DNA of 64,000 nucleotides from Prochlorococcus sp. AG-347-G20 (GCA_003281645.1 QCBJ01000004.1:21814-85813); one strand, 5' to 3'. Counted from the stretch's first letter, positions 32,046 through 42,650 are shown. Notes: a model not told the origin generated them from the letters alone. Program-made: numbers and translations.

Positions 32046-32894
32046 ATGTTTGAATTAAGTGAAATAAACGAAATTGTAAATCAAGTAAACTTATCCAGCC
32101 TATATGAAATAGCCAAGAATTCCGCTCTAATTGGTAATGAAATTCTAAAAATTAATTACAATAAAATTCAGAAAATATCATCAAAGGGTAGGAAAGGTGA
32201 TCTAGTAACAAATGTAGATTTGGAAGTTGAAAATAAAATAAAAGAATATTTATTAGAAGAGACCCCAAACATATCAATCAATGCAGAGGAATCAGGGAAA
32301 TTAAACAAATCCTCGGATTTAACATGGTGTATAGACCCATTAGACGGGACAACAAATTATTCTCATGGATATCCATTTTTTGGAACTTCTATTGGCCTTG
32401 TATATAAAAACAAACCAATTATAGGGGCTATATCAGTACCTTATTTAAATGAATTATATTCAGCCTGTATCGGTTTAGGGTCATTCTGCAATGATAGTGA
32501 ACTTAAAGTATCGAATCCTTCTAAACTTTCTGATAGCCTACTTGTAACTGGTTTCTCTTATGACAGATTTGAAACAGAGGATAATAATTATGCTGAATTT
32601 TGTTATTTAACACATAAAACTAGAGGTGTCAGGAGAGGAGGAGCAGCAGCAGTTGACTTAGCATTTGTTGCCTCAGGCAAGGTCGATGGATATTGGGAAA
32701 GAGGATTGGAGGTATGGGACCTCGCAGCCGGTGCTATCATTGTAAACGAGGCTGGTGGAATTATTTCAGATTATCCATCAGGCAAATTTAATTTAAGTTC
32801 TGGAAGGATTTTAGCTTGTTCTCCCAGCCTTGAAAATGAATTAAAAAATGAACTAGATAAAGTTACTCCTTTTAATAAAAAACTCTATACCTAA
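32046..32894 (+). CDS. inositol monophosphatase family protein
   Basis: NAEESG, WCIDPLDGTTNYSHGYPFFGTSIGL, WERGLEVWDLAAGAIIVNEAGG. Confidence 0.93.
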   Translation: MFELSEINEIVNQVNLSSLYEIAKNSALIGNEILKINYNKIQKISSKGRKGDLVTNVDLEVENKIKEYLLEETPNISINAEESGKLNKSSDLTWCIDPLDGTTNYSHGYPFFGTSIGLVYKNKPIIGAISVPYLNELYSACIGLGSFCNDSELKVSNPSKLSDSLLVTGFSYDRFETEDNNYAEFCYLTHKTRGVRRGGAAAVDLAFVASGKVDGYWERGLEVWDLAAGAIIVNEAGGIISDYPSGKFNLSSGRILACSPSLENELKNELDKVTPFNKKLYT

Positions 32895-32912
32895 AATTCG
32901 TTAAATATTAAA

Positions 32913-34064
32913 ATGACAGATATAAAGGAAATTAAATTAGTCGATGTAAAAAATAACACTAATATCATAAATACCTTAAATAGTATTTATAAACTATGGG
33001 GCTATGAAGAGGTTTCACCATCATTTATAAATACTTTAGAGACGATAAAAGGACGTGGAGTTATTGAAGAAAATCAGGTTGTGGGAATAGTAAGTAATAA
33101 TTCATTATGTCTTAGACCAGAAATGACAACATCTATTGTTAAATTGTCATCTACTAGATTAATTAATAAGAAAAGACCTATAAGATTATTTACCAATGGA
33201 ATGGTCTTTGATAAAAAACAAAATAATAAAAATTCATTTAAGTTACAAGAAAAACTGCAGAGTGGAATTGAATTAATTGGATATGATACAAAATACCCAG
33301 AAATTGAAGTTATTAATATTTTGTTTGATGCAATCGATAATATTAATTTGAAGGATGGTTGTAACTTATACCTACTTGTAAGCACCACAAAAATAATGGA
33401 CTTGATACTGAACAAATATAAGAATAATAATTTTGAAGAAATTAAGAAAAGTCTGGTTAATTTTGATCAAGATAATTTATTTAAATTAGAAATTGATGAA
33501 AATGATAAATATATTCTTAAGGATCTTTTATTTACAAGAGGAGAACCAATTACAATATTAAAAAAATTGAAAACTAAATATGGCACTAGCAAAATTTTAG
33601 ACGACTTAAATTTTTTATTTGAAACATTATCAAAAATATCAAATAAATACGGTGTTAAATTACAACTTGATCCCACGTTTCAACCTCACTTAAATTTATA
33701 TGAAGGAATAGTTTTTCAACTTATTGGGGATGATGGTAATAATAAAAGCGTAATTGCTAAAGGCGGAAGATATGACGAATTAGTAAGATCCTTTAGTCCT
33801 AATGAAAAATTCCTAAATGGGATTGGATTTACAATTTCAATAGACATTTTAAGAAATTTAATTAAGGAAGAAAAGACAGATAAAAAAAAGATTATATTGA
33901 TGTTTAAAGATTCTTTCCTGTTAGAAAAAGGTATGAATGAACAAAAAGAACTTCAGAAAAGAGGTAATATTGCCATCTTACATTTAAATCCATGCAATGA
34001 CTTGGGTAAAGCTAATCAAATAATGAAAGAAAACAACTGTAGTGAGATTTTGTGGGTTAAATAA
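32913..34064 (+). CDS. hisZ: ATP phosphoribosyltransferase regulatory subunit (HisS-like, HisZ)
   Basis: Class II aaRS-like fold: LRPEMTTSIVKL, GIELIGYDT, AKGGRYDELVRSF, NGIGFTISIDIL; too short for a HisS. Confidence 0.82.
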   Translation: MTDIKEIKLVDVKNNTNIINTLNSIYKLWGYEEVSPSFINTLETIKGRGVIEENQVVGIVSNNSLCLRPEMTTSIVKLSSTRLINKKRPIRLFTNGMVFDKKQNNKNSFKLQEKLQSGIELIGYDTKYPEIEVINILFDAIDNINLKDGCNLYLLVSTTKIMDLILNKYKNNNFEEIKKSLVNFDQDNLFKLEIDENDKYILKDLLFTRGEPITILKKLKTKYGTSKILDDLNFLFETLSKISNKYGVKLQLDPTFQPHLNLYEGIVFQLIGDDGNNKSVIAKGGRYDELVRSFSPNEKFLNGIGFTISIDILRNLIKEEKTDKKKIILMFKDSFLLEKGMNEQKELQKRGNIAILHLNPCNDLGKANQIMKENNCSEILWVK

Positions 34065-34180
34065 AACCTTTTAAAAGTTTTTTAGGTTTTTAAATTCATA
34101 TATTGTTCGGACAATACTCCTAATTAAACTTGATTAACTAGTTTTTAGGAAATAGGATTTAATATATTTGATTTTTTTAA

Positions 34181-36085
34181 ATGGAAAAAGGCGAAATTCG
34201 TATTAATACCGAAAATATTTTCCCAATTATCAAGAAGGCAGTATATTCTGACCATGAAATTTTTTTAAGAGAACTTGTTAGTAATGGTGTTGACGCAATA
34301 AGTAAACGAAGAATGGCATCTATGGCAGGAGACTGTGAAAATACTGAAGAAGCTCAAGTAAAAATATCTATTGACCGCGAAAAAAATACCCTAACAATTT
34401 CTGATAATGGAATTGGAATGAATGATGAAGAAATTAAAAAGTACATAAACCAAGTAGCATTTTCTAGCGCAGAAGAATTCCTAACAAAATATAAAAAAGA
34501 TAATGATGAATTTATAGGCCATTTTGGACTTGGTTTTTATTCAAGTTTCATGGTGGCAGATAGAGTTGATATATTAACTAAATCAGCAATTGGAGTATCA
34601 AAAGCTTTCAAATGGTCTTGTGATGGATCGCCAAATTTCACGTTAGAGGAATCAGAAAGAGAGACAATTGGTACAGATGTTATTCTTCACCTACTTGAAG
34701 AAGAAAAAGAGTTTATCGAGCCCGAAAGGATTAAATCACTAATAAAAAAATATTGTGATTTTATGCCAATAGATGTCTTATTAGAAGGAGAGACAATCAA
34801 TAAGAAAAATCCACCTTGGAGAAAACAACCTAGTGAATTAAAAGATGAAGATTATATTGAGTTATATAAATACCTTTATCCTTTCCAGGGAGATCCACTG
34901 TTATGGATTCATCTAAATACAGATTATCCATATGACATACAAGGGATATTGTATTTTCCAAAGTTGTCAGGTAGAGCTGATTGGGAAAAGGGAGAAATAA
35001 AACTATTTTGCAATCAAGTATTCGTAAGCGATTCAATTAAAGAGATAGTACCAAAATACCTTTTACCTCTAAGAGGAGTTATTGACTCTACAGATATACC
35101 CCTGAATGTTAGTAGAAGTGCATTACAAACAGATAGAAAAGTAAGGTCTATATCATCATTTATCTCCAAAAAAATTGCTAATAAACTTAAGGATTTGATA
35201 AAAAATTCTCCAGAATTTTATGCAGAAATTTGGGATTCAATCTCTGCTTTTATTAAAATTGGTGCTATTGAAGATGAAAAATTTGCTGATTTAGTCAATA
35301 ACAGTATAATTTTCGAAACAATAATAAATTCAGAGAAAGACATAACAAAAGATATTGAAAATAAATCCCTCATCAAGTCCAATGATAAATATTTCACAAC
35401 TCTCGCAAATTACAAAGAGCGAAATAAATTAACTGATTCTAAAAAAATAATTTACTGTTCAGATTTGATTGCTCAGTCTAGTGCATTAAATATCTGTTTA
35501 TCTGATAATAAAGAAGTTATTAAATCAGATCCCTTAATTGACGCACAATTTCTTCCATGGTTGGAAAGTAAAAACGAAGATTATCAATTCCAAAGAGTAG
35601 ATTCAGAAATAAATGAACTAGAAGATAAAGAATCTAAAGAAATTGTAGATAAGGATGGCAAATCAAATACAGATAATCTTAGAGATACGATAGTTAAGGC
35701 CCTAAACAATGAGAAAGTAACAGTTAAAGTGCAGTCACTTTCAAGTAAAGATGCTCCGCCAGCTATGATCTTGCTTCCAGAACAAATGAGAAGAATTAAT
35801 GATATGGGCGCTTACATGGAACAAAAGATGCCTGGCTTACCTGAATATCATGTGCTCTTAATTAACAAAGAACATCCACTTATTGTTGGTCTTAATAAAA
35901 TTACAGGCAACAAAATAATTATTGATGAAAAAGATCCTATTGAGAATCCATTGGCATCTAAAATTGCTAATCATGTTTACGATATGGCTAAGCTTTCCGT
36001 TGGTGGATTAGATCAAGAACAGATAATTAATTTACAAAATAATAATGCCGAATTAATTTCAGAATTACTTAGTTCAACAAATTGA
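34181..36085 (+). CDS. htpG: molecular chaperone HtpG (Hsp90)
   Basis: AVYSDHEIFLRELVSNGVDAISKRR, ISDNGIGMN, GHFGLGFYSSFMVAD, GVIDSTDIPLNVSRSALQ. Confidence 0.97.
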   Translation: MEKGEIRINTENIFPIIKKAVYSDHEIFLRELVSNGVDAISKRRMASMAGDCENTEEAQVKISIDREKNTLTISDNGIGMNDEEIKKYINQVAFSSAEEFLTKYKKDNDEFIGHFGLGFYSSFMVADRVDILTKSAIGVSKAFKWSCDGSPNFTLEESERETIGTDVILHLLEEEKEFIEPERIKSLIKKYCDFMPIDVLLEGETINKKNPPWRKQPSELKDEDYIELYKYLYPFQGDPLLWIHLNTDYPYDIQGILYFPKLSGRADWEKGEIKLFCNQVFVSDSIKEIVPKYLLPLRGVIDSTDIPLNVSRSALQTDRKVRSISSFISKKIANKLKDLIKNSPEFYAEIWDSISAFIKIGAIEDEKFADLVNNSIIFETIINSEKDITKDIENKSLIKSNDKYFTTLANYKERNKLTDSKKIIYCSDLIAQSSALNICLSDNKEVIKSDPLIDAQFLPWLESKNEDYQFQRVDSEINELEDKESKEIVDKDGKSNTDNLRDTIVKALNNEKVTVKVQSLSSKDAPPAMILLPEQMRRINDMGAYMEQKMPGLPEYHVLLINKEHPLIVGLNKITGNKIIIDEKDPIENPLASKIANHVYDMAKLSVGGLDQEQIINLQNNNAELISELLSSTN

Positions 36086-36124
36086 GTCATGTGTTAGAAT
36101 TTTTAAAGATATAACTCAATAAAT

Positions 36125-36361
36125 ATGTCAAGAGTTTGCGAACTGACCGGTGCAAAAGCTAATAACGGGATGGCAGTGAGTCACTCACATATTCGTACAA
36201 AAAAATTGCAACAAGTGAATCTCCAAAAAAGGAGACTTTGGTGGGAAGAAGGCAAAAAATGGGTGAATATTAAAATTAGCACCAAAGCACTAAAGTCTAT
36301 ACAAAAAGTAGGTTTAGATAAATTTGCTAAATCAAATGGAGTTGATTTAAAAAAATTCTAA
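36125..36361 (+). CDS. rpmB: 50S ribosomal protein L28
   Basis: [39 protein letters not shown]. Confidence 0.97.
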   Translation: MSRVCELTGAKANNGMAVSHSHIRTKKLQQVNLQKRRLWWEEGKKWVNIKISTKALKSIQKVGLDKFAKSNGVDLKKF

Positions 36362-36366
36362 ATTTG

Positions 36367-36900
36367 ATGAGAAATTTAGTTGTAAGTATATTAATACCTT
36401 TTATTTTTTTATTTAATTGTAATTCAGCAATCGCTTTTGACTTTGCTCCTGAAGTTGGAGATATTGCTCCAAACTTTCAATTAGAAGGTTTTAATAAAAA
36501 CATTAAATCAAAAAATATTTGGGAATTAAATGATTTTCAAGGTAAGTGGCTTGTTATGTATTTTTACCCAAAGGACTTTACCGCAGGTTGCACTCTTGAA
36601 GCTAAAGGTTTTTCGGAATTAAAAAAAGATTTTTTAAAATATAATGCCGAAATTGTTGGTATTAGTGCTGATAATCAAGATTCTCATGAAAGTTTCTGCA
36701 GCGAGAAATCTATAAACTATACTTTATTATCCGATCCTGAAGGAATTATTAGCGACAAGTATGGTTCATGGATTCCTCCATTTTCTGATAGAAATACTTT
36801 TTTGATTTCTCCCGAAGGGGAAATTTCTTATCGATGGATAAGCGTTTTACCTATAAATCATGCAAAAGAAGTACTTAATGTACTAAAGAAAAAAATATAA
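36367..36900 (+). CDS. peroxiredoxin (BCP/PrxQ type), probably exported
   Basis: Hydrophobic N-terminal segment followed by APNFQLEG...FYPKDFTAGCTLEAKGF; adjacent TTG and ATG starts. Confidence 0.9.
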   Translation: MRNLVVSILIPFIFLFNCNSAIAFDFAPEVGDIAPNFQLEGFNKNIKSKNIWELNDFQGKWLVMYFYPKDFTAGCTLEAKGFSELKKDFLKYNAEIVGISADNQDSHESFCSEKSINYTLLSDPEGIISDKYGSWIPPFSDRNTFLISPEGEISYRWISVLPINHAKEVLNVLKKKI

Positions 36901-36903
36901 ATT

Positions 36904-37206
36904 TTGCACGAACTTTCATTTGGAACTTGGTTAATTCACATCTCTTCGGTCATTGAATGGATATTTACCATCTTTGTTATATACAAAATTTCTACTTATA
37001 AAAAATACAATTTATTTTTTTGGTTAAGCTTAGCTATGGTTCCAAACTTAATAGGAGCTATGTGCGCTATTACTTGGCATATCTATGATAATCAAGATGT
37101 ACTGTATGGATTAGTAACGCTTCAAGGGATATTTACATTTATTGGTAATACAACATTAGCTCTCGCATCATTCACTATTTTTAAAAAGGAAGAGACTTAT
37201 GAATGA
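36904..37206 (+). CDS. DUF2499 family small membrane protein
   Basis: 100 aa, TTG start; LSFGTWLIHISSVIEWIFTIFVIYK...LAMVPNLIGAMCAITWHIYDN pattern. Confidence 0.78.
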   Translation: MHELSFGTWLIHISSVIEWIFTIFVIYKISTYKKYNLFFWLSLAMVPNLIGAMCAITWHIYDNQDVLYGLVTLQGIFTFIGNTTLALASFTIFKKEETYE

Positions 37207-37534
37207 TTTATTTTTTAAATTTATAGAAAAATTAGGTTCAATTGATAATACATTATTGTTTGCAGTATCAATAATTCCATATGCAATATTTTTGTTTTAC
37301 TTATATAAAATCAAATCTGTTAATATTTTTGTAAAAACTGGATTTTCCATAACTGTTTTATTCGTATTCATAACTATATTGGTATCTATTTTCACACTAA
37401 ATTACTATGATAAAACCCTTGTTGAGGTGGACTTCCTGCATGGCTTTGCAGAATCCTTCCTAACTCTAAGTGATTTTGTTATTTTGTTTGGATTTATAAA
37501 GTTTTTAAATAGTTTAGAAGTAAACAACTCTTAA
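37199..37534 (+). CDS. DUF3593 family small membrane protein
   Basis: 111 aa, overlaps upstream gene by 8 nt; several hydrophobic segments, VDFLHGFAESFLTLSDFVILFGFI. Confidence 0.72.
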   Translation: MNDLFFKFIEKLGSIDNTLLFAVSIIPYAIFLFYLYKIKSVNIFVKTGFSITVLFVFITILVSIFTLNYYDKTLVEVDFLHGFAESFLTLSDFVILFGFIKFLNSLEVNNS

Positions 37535-37601
37535 GACCTTTTACAATTTTGTGTTTTTTTGGTAAAAGTATTAGAGAATAATAGAAAAATAACGATTTTT
37601 T

Positions 37602-37862
37602 ATGTTTACTACATTATTTGCAGCTGCAGATCCAGCAACTTTTTCTTGGTCTCCAAAGTGTGCCGTCGTAATGATTGCATGTAATGTTTTTGCTTATGCA
37701 ATTGCTAGAGCAACAATAAGAAAACCTAATGAAGGTTTTGAAATACCTAATTCAAAATTCTTTGGTGGTTTAAGTCACGCATCAGTTGTAGGTGCTAATT
37801 GCCTAGGTCATATTTTTGGAATTGGAGCAATCTTAGGATTAGCCTCACGTGGTGTTTTATAA
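37602..37862 (+). CDS. psaK: photosystem I reaction center subunit PsaK
   Basis: 86 aa; ATFSWSPKCAVVMIACNVFAYAIARATIRKPNEGFEIPNSKFFGGLSHASVVGANCLGHIFGIG. Confidence 0.94.
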   Translation: MFTTLFAAADPATFSWSPKCAVVMIACNVFAYAIARATIRKPNEGFEIPNSKFFGGLSHASVVGANCLGHIFGIGAILGLASRGVL

Positions 37863-37881
37863 ATATTTATTTATTAAATTT

Positions 37882-39771
37882 TTAATTATCTAATTTAAAT
37901 TTTTTAACAATTTTATCTGCCATCTGATCAGGCATAAGTCCTAATTTTTCTTTACTCTGATCAGGTGAAGCATGATCAACTAAAACATCGGGTATACCTA
38001 TTCTGTATACAGGAATGTTTATTTCATTATCGTTTAATAATTCAACTATTGCGGAACCAAATCCACCTATTAGGGTTCCCTCCTCCATAGTTACAACTTT
38101 TTGAATCCTACTTGCTAAAGGCATAATAAGATTTTTATCGAGAGGTTTCACAAATCTTGCATTAACAAGACATGCATTAATGTTCATATTTTTTAGTATC
38201 TTTGTTGTTTCGATAGCTGATGCGACCATTGAACCATAAGCAATAATTAAAATATCCTCTCCTTCTTCAAGTATTTCAGCTTCGCCTATATTTAAAGGTT
38301 CCCAACCCTCATCCATTACAGCCACTCCTAACCCAGAGCCTCTGGGTATTCTTAGTGCTGTAGGACCATTATAGTTTATAGAAGTTATTAACATTCTCTG
38401 TAATTCTGATTCATCTTTAGGGGCCATCAATACAAAATTAGGTATAGATCTCATGTAACTGATATCGTATTGACCTTGGTGCGTAGGACCGTCAGCTCCA
38501 ACTATCCCAGCCCTATCAAGTACGAACGATACTGGTAAATTTTGTATACCAACATCATGAATTAATTGATCGAATGCTCGTTGAAGAAAAGTACTATAAA
38601 TAGCTACAACAGGTTTAAGACCATCGCAGGACATTCCTGCCGCAAGAGTAACTGCATGTTGTTCTGCTATTCCTACATCGATATATTGATCTGGAATATT
38701 TTTTTGTAATATATCTAAACCAGTCCCTGTAGCCATTGCTGCTGTAATGCCAACAACTTTGCTATCTTGTTCACATATTTTCAATAAGGTTTGACCAAAT
38801 ATTTTACTATAACTAACAGGTTTAGGTTTCTTAGATGGAATAGATTTCCCAGTAGTTAGATCAAATGCTGACTGTGCATGATATCCAACCTGATCAGCTT
38901 CTGCATAAGGGTAACCCTTACCTTTTGTTGTGACAACATGAACAAGTACAGGTTTTTTAAGTTTGTGAGCAGCGTTAAAAGTATTAACTAAATTTCCAAT
39001 GTCATGTCCGTCAATTGGACCCATATATGTAAATCCAAGTTCTTCAAAAACAGCTCCGACCTTAGGTACTGCTAGACGTCTAACGCTTCCTTTTATATTT
39101 TTTAGTTCTTCTGGAATATCCTTACCAATTAATGGAATATTTTTTACACTTTCTTGAACACTATCTGACAAAAATTGCAATGGTGGACTAACTCTTACTT
39201 TATTTAAGTAAGATGAAAGTGCTCCAACTGGAGGTGAAATAGACATATCATTATCGTTTAATACTACAACTAAAGGAGTATTTGGTAAGTGACCTGCATG
39301 ATTTATAGCTTCTAATGCCATTCCTCCAGTTAATGCTCCATCTCCAATAACGGCGACACATTTATAATTTTCACCTTTTCTATCTCTTGCTATTGCCATT
39401 CCTAAAGCAGCAGAAATAGATGTACTTGCATGTCCAGCACCAAAATGATCAAATTTACTTTCACTTCTTTTGAGATATCCTGCTACTCCATTTTGTTGTC
39501 TAAGGGAATCAAATTTACTAAAACGTCCAGTTATTAATTTATGAGGATAACCTTGATGTCCTACATCCCAAACAACCTTATCGAAGTCAAGATCAAGAGT
39601 TTGATATAAAGCCAATGTAAGTTCAACAACACCTAAACCAGGACCAAGATGTCCACCACTAGTAGAAACTACTTGAAGATGTCTCTCTCTAATTTGACAG
39701 GCAATTTCCTCTAATTGTGAAATTGTTAAGCCATGAAGTTGATTTGGATGACTTAACTCACTTAAAAGCAT
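37882..39771 (-). CDS. dxs: 1-deoxy-D-xylulose-5-phosphate synthase
   Basis: [58 protein letters not shown]. Confidence 0.98.
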   Translation of the reverse strand: MLLSELSHPNQLHGLTISQLEEIACQIRERHLQVVSTSGGHLGPGLGVVELTLALYQTLDLDFDKVVWDVGHQGYPHKLITGRFSKFDSLRQQNGVAGYLKRSESKFDHFGAGHASTSISAALGMAIARDRKGENYKCVAVIGDGALTGGMALEAINHAGHLPNTPLVVVLNDNDMSISPPVGALSSYLNKVRVSPPLQFLSDSVQESVKNIPLIGKDIPEELKNIKGSVRRLAVPKVGAVFEELGFTYMGPIDGHDIGNLVNTFNAAHKLKKPVLVHVVTTKGKGYPYAEADQVGYHAQSAFDLTTGKSIPSKKPKPVSYSKIFGQTLLKICEQDSKVVGITAAMATGTGLDILQKNIPDQYIDVGIAEQHAVTLAAGMSCDGLKPVVAIYSTFLQRAFDQLIHDVGIQNLPVSFVLDRAGIVGADGPTHQGQYDISYMRSIPNFVLMAPKDESELQRMLITSINYNGPTALRIPRGSGLGVAVMDEGWEPLNIGEAEILEEGEDILIIAYGSMVASAIETTKILKNMNINACLVNARFVKPLDKNLIMPLASRIQKVVTMEEGTLIGGFGSAIVELLNDNEINIPVYRIGIPDVLVDHASPDQSKEKLGLMPDQMADKIVKKFKLDN

Positions 39772-39887
39772 TTAACAAAAATTGGTATCTATATAATCTA
39801 AAACGTAGAGGTGCAAAATGAGTATTTTTTTTGAAATAGATCATGTAATGTTTTATTAGATTAATAATTAATGCTAAAAATATATAT

Positions 39888-41429
39888 ATGAATGATTATT
39901 TTGAAAAAATACTTCAAGCGGAAGTCTATGAAGTAGCTAAAAAAACACCGCTAGAGAAAGCACATAATTTGAGTAATACGCTTAATAATGATGTTTTTCT
40001 AAAAAGAGAGGATCTTCAAGATGTATTTTCATTCAAAGTAAGAGGTGCATATAACAAAATGAGTAAGCTCTCCAATTCCCAGCTTTCTCAGGGAGTAATT
40101 ACTTCAAGTGCTGGTAATCATGCTCAAGGTGTTGCTCTTAGTGCTCTCAAGCTAAATTGCCAAGCGACAATATTAATGCCCATTACAACACCTCTTGTAA
40201 AAGTTAATGCAGTGAAAAAGTTAAAGGCAAAAGTTATATTATTTGGTGATAATTATGATGAAACTTACAAAGAAGCAATAAGGATTAGCAAAGAAAGAAA
40301 TTTATGTTTTATTCATCCTTTTGATGATCCAGATGTAATAGCAGGACAAGGAACAATAGCTATTGAACTTGAACAGCAACTAAAGGAAAAACCCTATGCC
40401 ATTTATATTGCTGTTGGTGGTGGAGGATTGATATCAGGCATATCCTTATATATTAAAAAGATATGGCCTGAAGTAAAAATAATTGGGGTGGAGCCTGAAG
40501 ATGCAGACGCTATGACAAAATCATTGGAAGAATCAAAAATTGTGGAATTATCTTCTGTTGGTCAATTTGCAGATGGAGTGGCGGTTAAAAAAATTGGTAA
40601 AAATACTTTTGATATTGGCAGAAAATATATAGATAAGATGATTACTGTTAATACTGATGAAATATGCGCAGCTATAAAAGATGTTTTTGAGGATACTAGA
40701 TCAATACTAGAGCCCGCAGGAGCATTATCAATTGCAGGGATGAAAAAAGATATTTTAAATTCGAATCATTCAAATAGAAAAATGGTTGCGATTGCTTGTG
40801 GTGCAAATATGAATTTTGAGCGGCTTAGATTTGTCGCAGAAAGAGCAGAACTTGGTGAGTGTAAAGAAGTAATGATGGCTGTTGAAATTCCTGAACGTGC
40901 TGGAAGTTTAATTGATTTTTGTAAGTTACTTGATAATAGAAATTTAACTGAATTTAGCTACAGGATGTCGAATTCTAAGAATGCCCAGATTTTTGTAGGA
41001 GTTCAAGTCTATGGTTTACATGATAAAAAAAATCTTTTAAATGTATTTAGAAATTCGGAGTACTCATTTATGGACATAAGTGATGATGAATTATCTAAAA
41101 ATCATCTAAGACATATGGTAGGTGGAAGATTACCAAAGAATTTTAAAGAAATTGATAATAGAAAATTTGTTGAGCTTTTATACAGATTTGAGTTTCCTGA
41201 AAGGCCTGGCGCATTAATAAACTTCTTAAAAAATATGAAATCTAATTGGTCTATAAGCGTATTCCACTATAGAAATTATGGAGCTGATGTTGGGAAAATT
41301 GTTATTGGAGTTTTAATCGATAAAAATGAGATTTTAGAATGGAATAAATTTGTAAGAATTCTAGGCTATAAATTTTGGGATGAAACTCAAAACGATACAT
41401 ATAAATTATTCCTTGGTGCATCAGATTAA
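39888..41429 (+). CDS. ilvA: threonine ammonia-lyase, biosynthetic
   Basis: FLKREDLQDVFSFKVRGAYNKM, SAGNHAQGVALSA, VGGGGLISGISLYIK, two C-terminal ACT-like repeats. Confidence 0.96.
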   Translation: MNDYFEKILQAEVYEVAKKTPLEKAHNLSNTLNNDVFLKREDLQDVFSFKVRGAYNKMSKLSNSQLSQGVITSSAGNHAQGVALSALKLNCQATILMPITTPLVKVNAVKKLKAKVILFGDNYDETYKEAIRISKERNLCFIHPFDDPDVIAGQGTIAIELEQQLKEKPYAIYIAVGGGGLISGISLYIKKIWPEVKIIGVEPEDADAMTKSLEESKIVELSSVGQFADGVAVKKIGKNTFDIGRKYIDKMITVNTDEICAAIKDVFEDTRSILEPAGALSIAGMKKDILNSNHSNRKMVAIACGANMNFERLRFVAERAELGECKEVMMAVEIPERAGSLIDFCKLLDNRNLTEFSYRMSNSKNAQIFVGVQVYGLHDKKNLLNVFRNSEYSFMDISDDELSKNHLRHMVGGRLPKNFKEIDNRKFVELLYRFEFPERPGALINFLKNMKSNWSISVFHYRNYGADVGKIVIGVLIDKNEILEWNKFVRILGYKFWDETQNDTYKLFLGASD

Positions 41430-41459
41430 ATTTAAGGTAAATTAGGAAAGATTTCGGTA

Positions 41460-42002
41460 ATTAAAATCAATCATTCTGATCTAAATACCACGCCAATATC
41501 TGATATAGATCTAGTTACTAAAGTTGAAGCTGTTCTATATTTGAAAGGCAAACCAATAACAAAAAAGGATCTTTCAGAAATTACTAATTCTGATATAAGC
41601 TCAATAAATGATGCAATTAAAGATCTAATAAATAAATACTCTAATCCAAACTCAGCTATTGAATTAAATGCAGTTAATAACAGTTTTTCTCTCGAACTAA
41701 AATCTAGTCTTAATGAATTCGTCGATGATTTACTTCCTTCTGATTTGAAAACATCCGAATTAAGGACATTGGCTACTATTGCGATCAAAAAAAAGATCCT
41801 ACAATCGGATCTTATACTTCTTAGAGGTTCAGGTGCATATGATCATATTAAAGAATTATTAGAAAAGAAATTTATCGTCAAACGAAAGCAAAAAGATGGT
41901 AGATCATATTGGTTATCATTATCAGAAAAGTTTTTTCAAACTTTTGCTGTAAGTAATGAATATCTTTCAAATATAGGAAGCAGTGATAATAAGCAGCAAT
42001 AA
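41460..42002 (+). CDS. scpB: ScpB-like chromosome segregation/condensation protein; apparent non-canonical (ATT) start
   Basis: Track ORF begins at TTG 41541, but the frame is open upstream to a TAA at 41433 and encodes the conserved-looking VTKVEAVLYLKGKPIT; winged-helix segments LRTLATIAIKKKILQSDLILLRGSGAYDHIKELLEKKFI. Confidence 0.75.
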   Translation: MKINHSDLNTTPISDIDLVTKVEAVLYLKGKPITKKDLSEITNSDISSINDAIKDLINKYSNPNSAIELNAVNNSFSLELKSSLNEFVDDLLPSDLKTSELRTLATIAIKKKILQSDLILLRGSGAYDHIKELLEKKFIVKRKQKDGRSYWLSLSEKFFQTFAVSNEYLSNIGSSDNKQQ

Positions 42003-42040
42003 AAAGTAAATGTTAGGATATATAAAATTACGACAAGATA

Positions 42041-42319
42041 ATGCTAACTGAGATTTTTGGAGTTCTGGGCCAAACTTTATCAATTTATTCTTTCATATTG
42101 ATAATAAGAATTTTACTTACATGGTTTCCAGGTATTGATTGGAGTAACGGTGTTTTATCTGCATTAACTTCTATCACAGATCCTTATTTAAACATTTTTA
42201 GAGGTATTATCCCTCCAATAGGTGGATTTGATATTTCATCCTTATTAGCTTTTTTACTTTTAAATGTTATACAAAATTTAATTACAAATCTCCAGTATGC
42301 GAGCTTAGGTTATAGCTGA
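42041..42319 (+). CDS. YggT/YlmG family membrane protein
   Basis: 92 aa; IIRILLTWFPGIDWSNGVLSALTSITDPYLNIFRGIIPPIGGFDISSLLAFLLL. Confidence 0.92.
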   Translation: MLTEIFGVLGQTLSIYSFILIIRILLTWFPGIDWSNGVLSALTSITDPYLNIFRGIIPPIGGFDISSLLAFLLLNVIQNLITNLQYASLGYS

Positions 42320-42320
42320 T

Positions 42321-42650
42321 TTATCTATCATCTCCAGAACCTCTTATCTTTCCTTTAGCAGCTCTTAATTTTAATTTTTCAAGGTTTTGTAATGCAACAT
42401 CCTCTAAATTGAAATTTAATTCTGTACAAAGATTTGATATGTACCACAAAACATCTCCTAACTCTTTTTTAATACCTAATTTTGATTCGTTATCAAATAT
42501 TCCATTTTTATCTCTTATAACCTTTTTCACTTTTTCTGCCACCTCACCAGCCTCTCCAACTAAACCAAGAGTTGGATAAATATTATTTGAGCCTAAATCT
42601 GGATATTGTGCTGTTTCTCTAGCTTTTTTCTGATAAGTTTTAAAATCCAT
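42321..42650 (-). CDS. MazG-like nucleotide pyrophosphohydrolase
   Basis: LGLVGEAGEVAEKVKKVIRD...KKELGDVLWYISNL (EExxD-like MazG motifs). Confidence 0.88.
   Translation of the reverse strand: MDFKTYQKKARETAQYPDLGSNNIYPTLGLVGEAGEVAEKVKKVIRDKNGIFDNESKLGIKKELGDVLWYISNLCTELNFNLEDVALQNLEKLKLRAAKGKIRGSGDDR

Noticed and set aside
32913-34064. Truncated or pseudogenised histidyl-tRNA synthetase
   Set aside because: Length and motif content fit HisZ (regulatory paralog) and the ORF is intact
41471-41788. Minus-strand 105-aa ORF over the scpB 5' region
   Set aside because: The plus-strand ScpB-like reading better explains the region; the minus translation has no recognisable features
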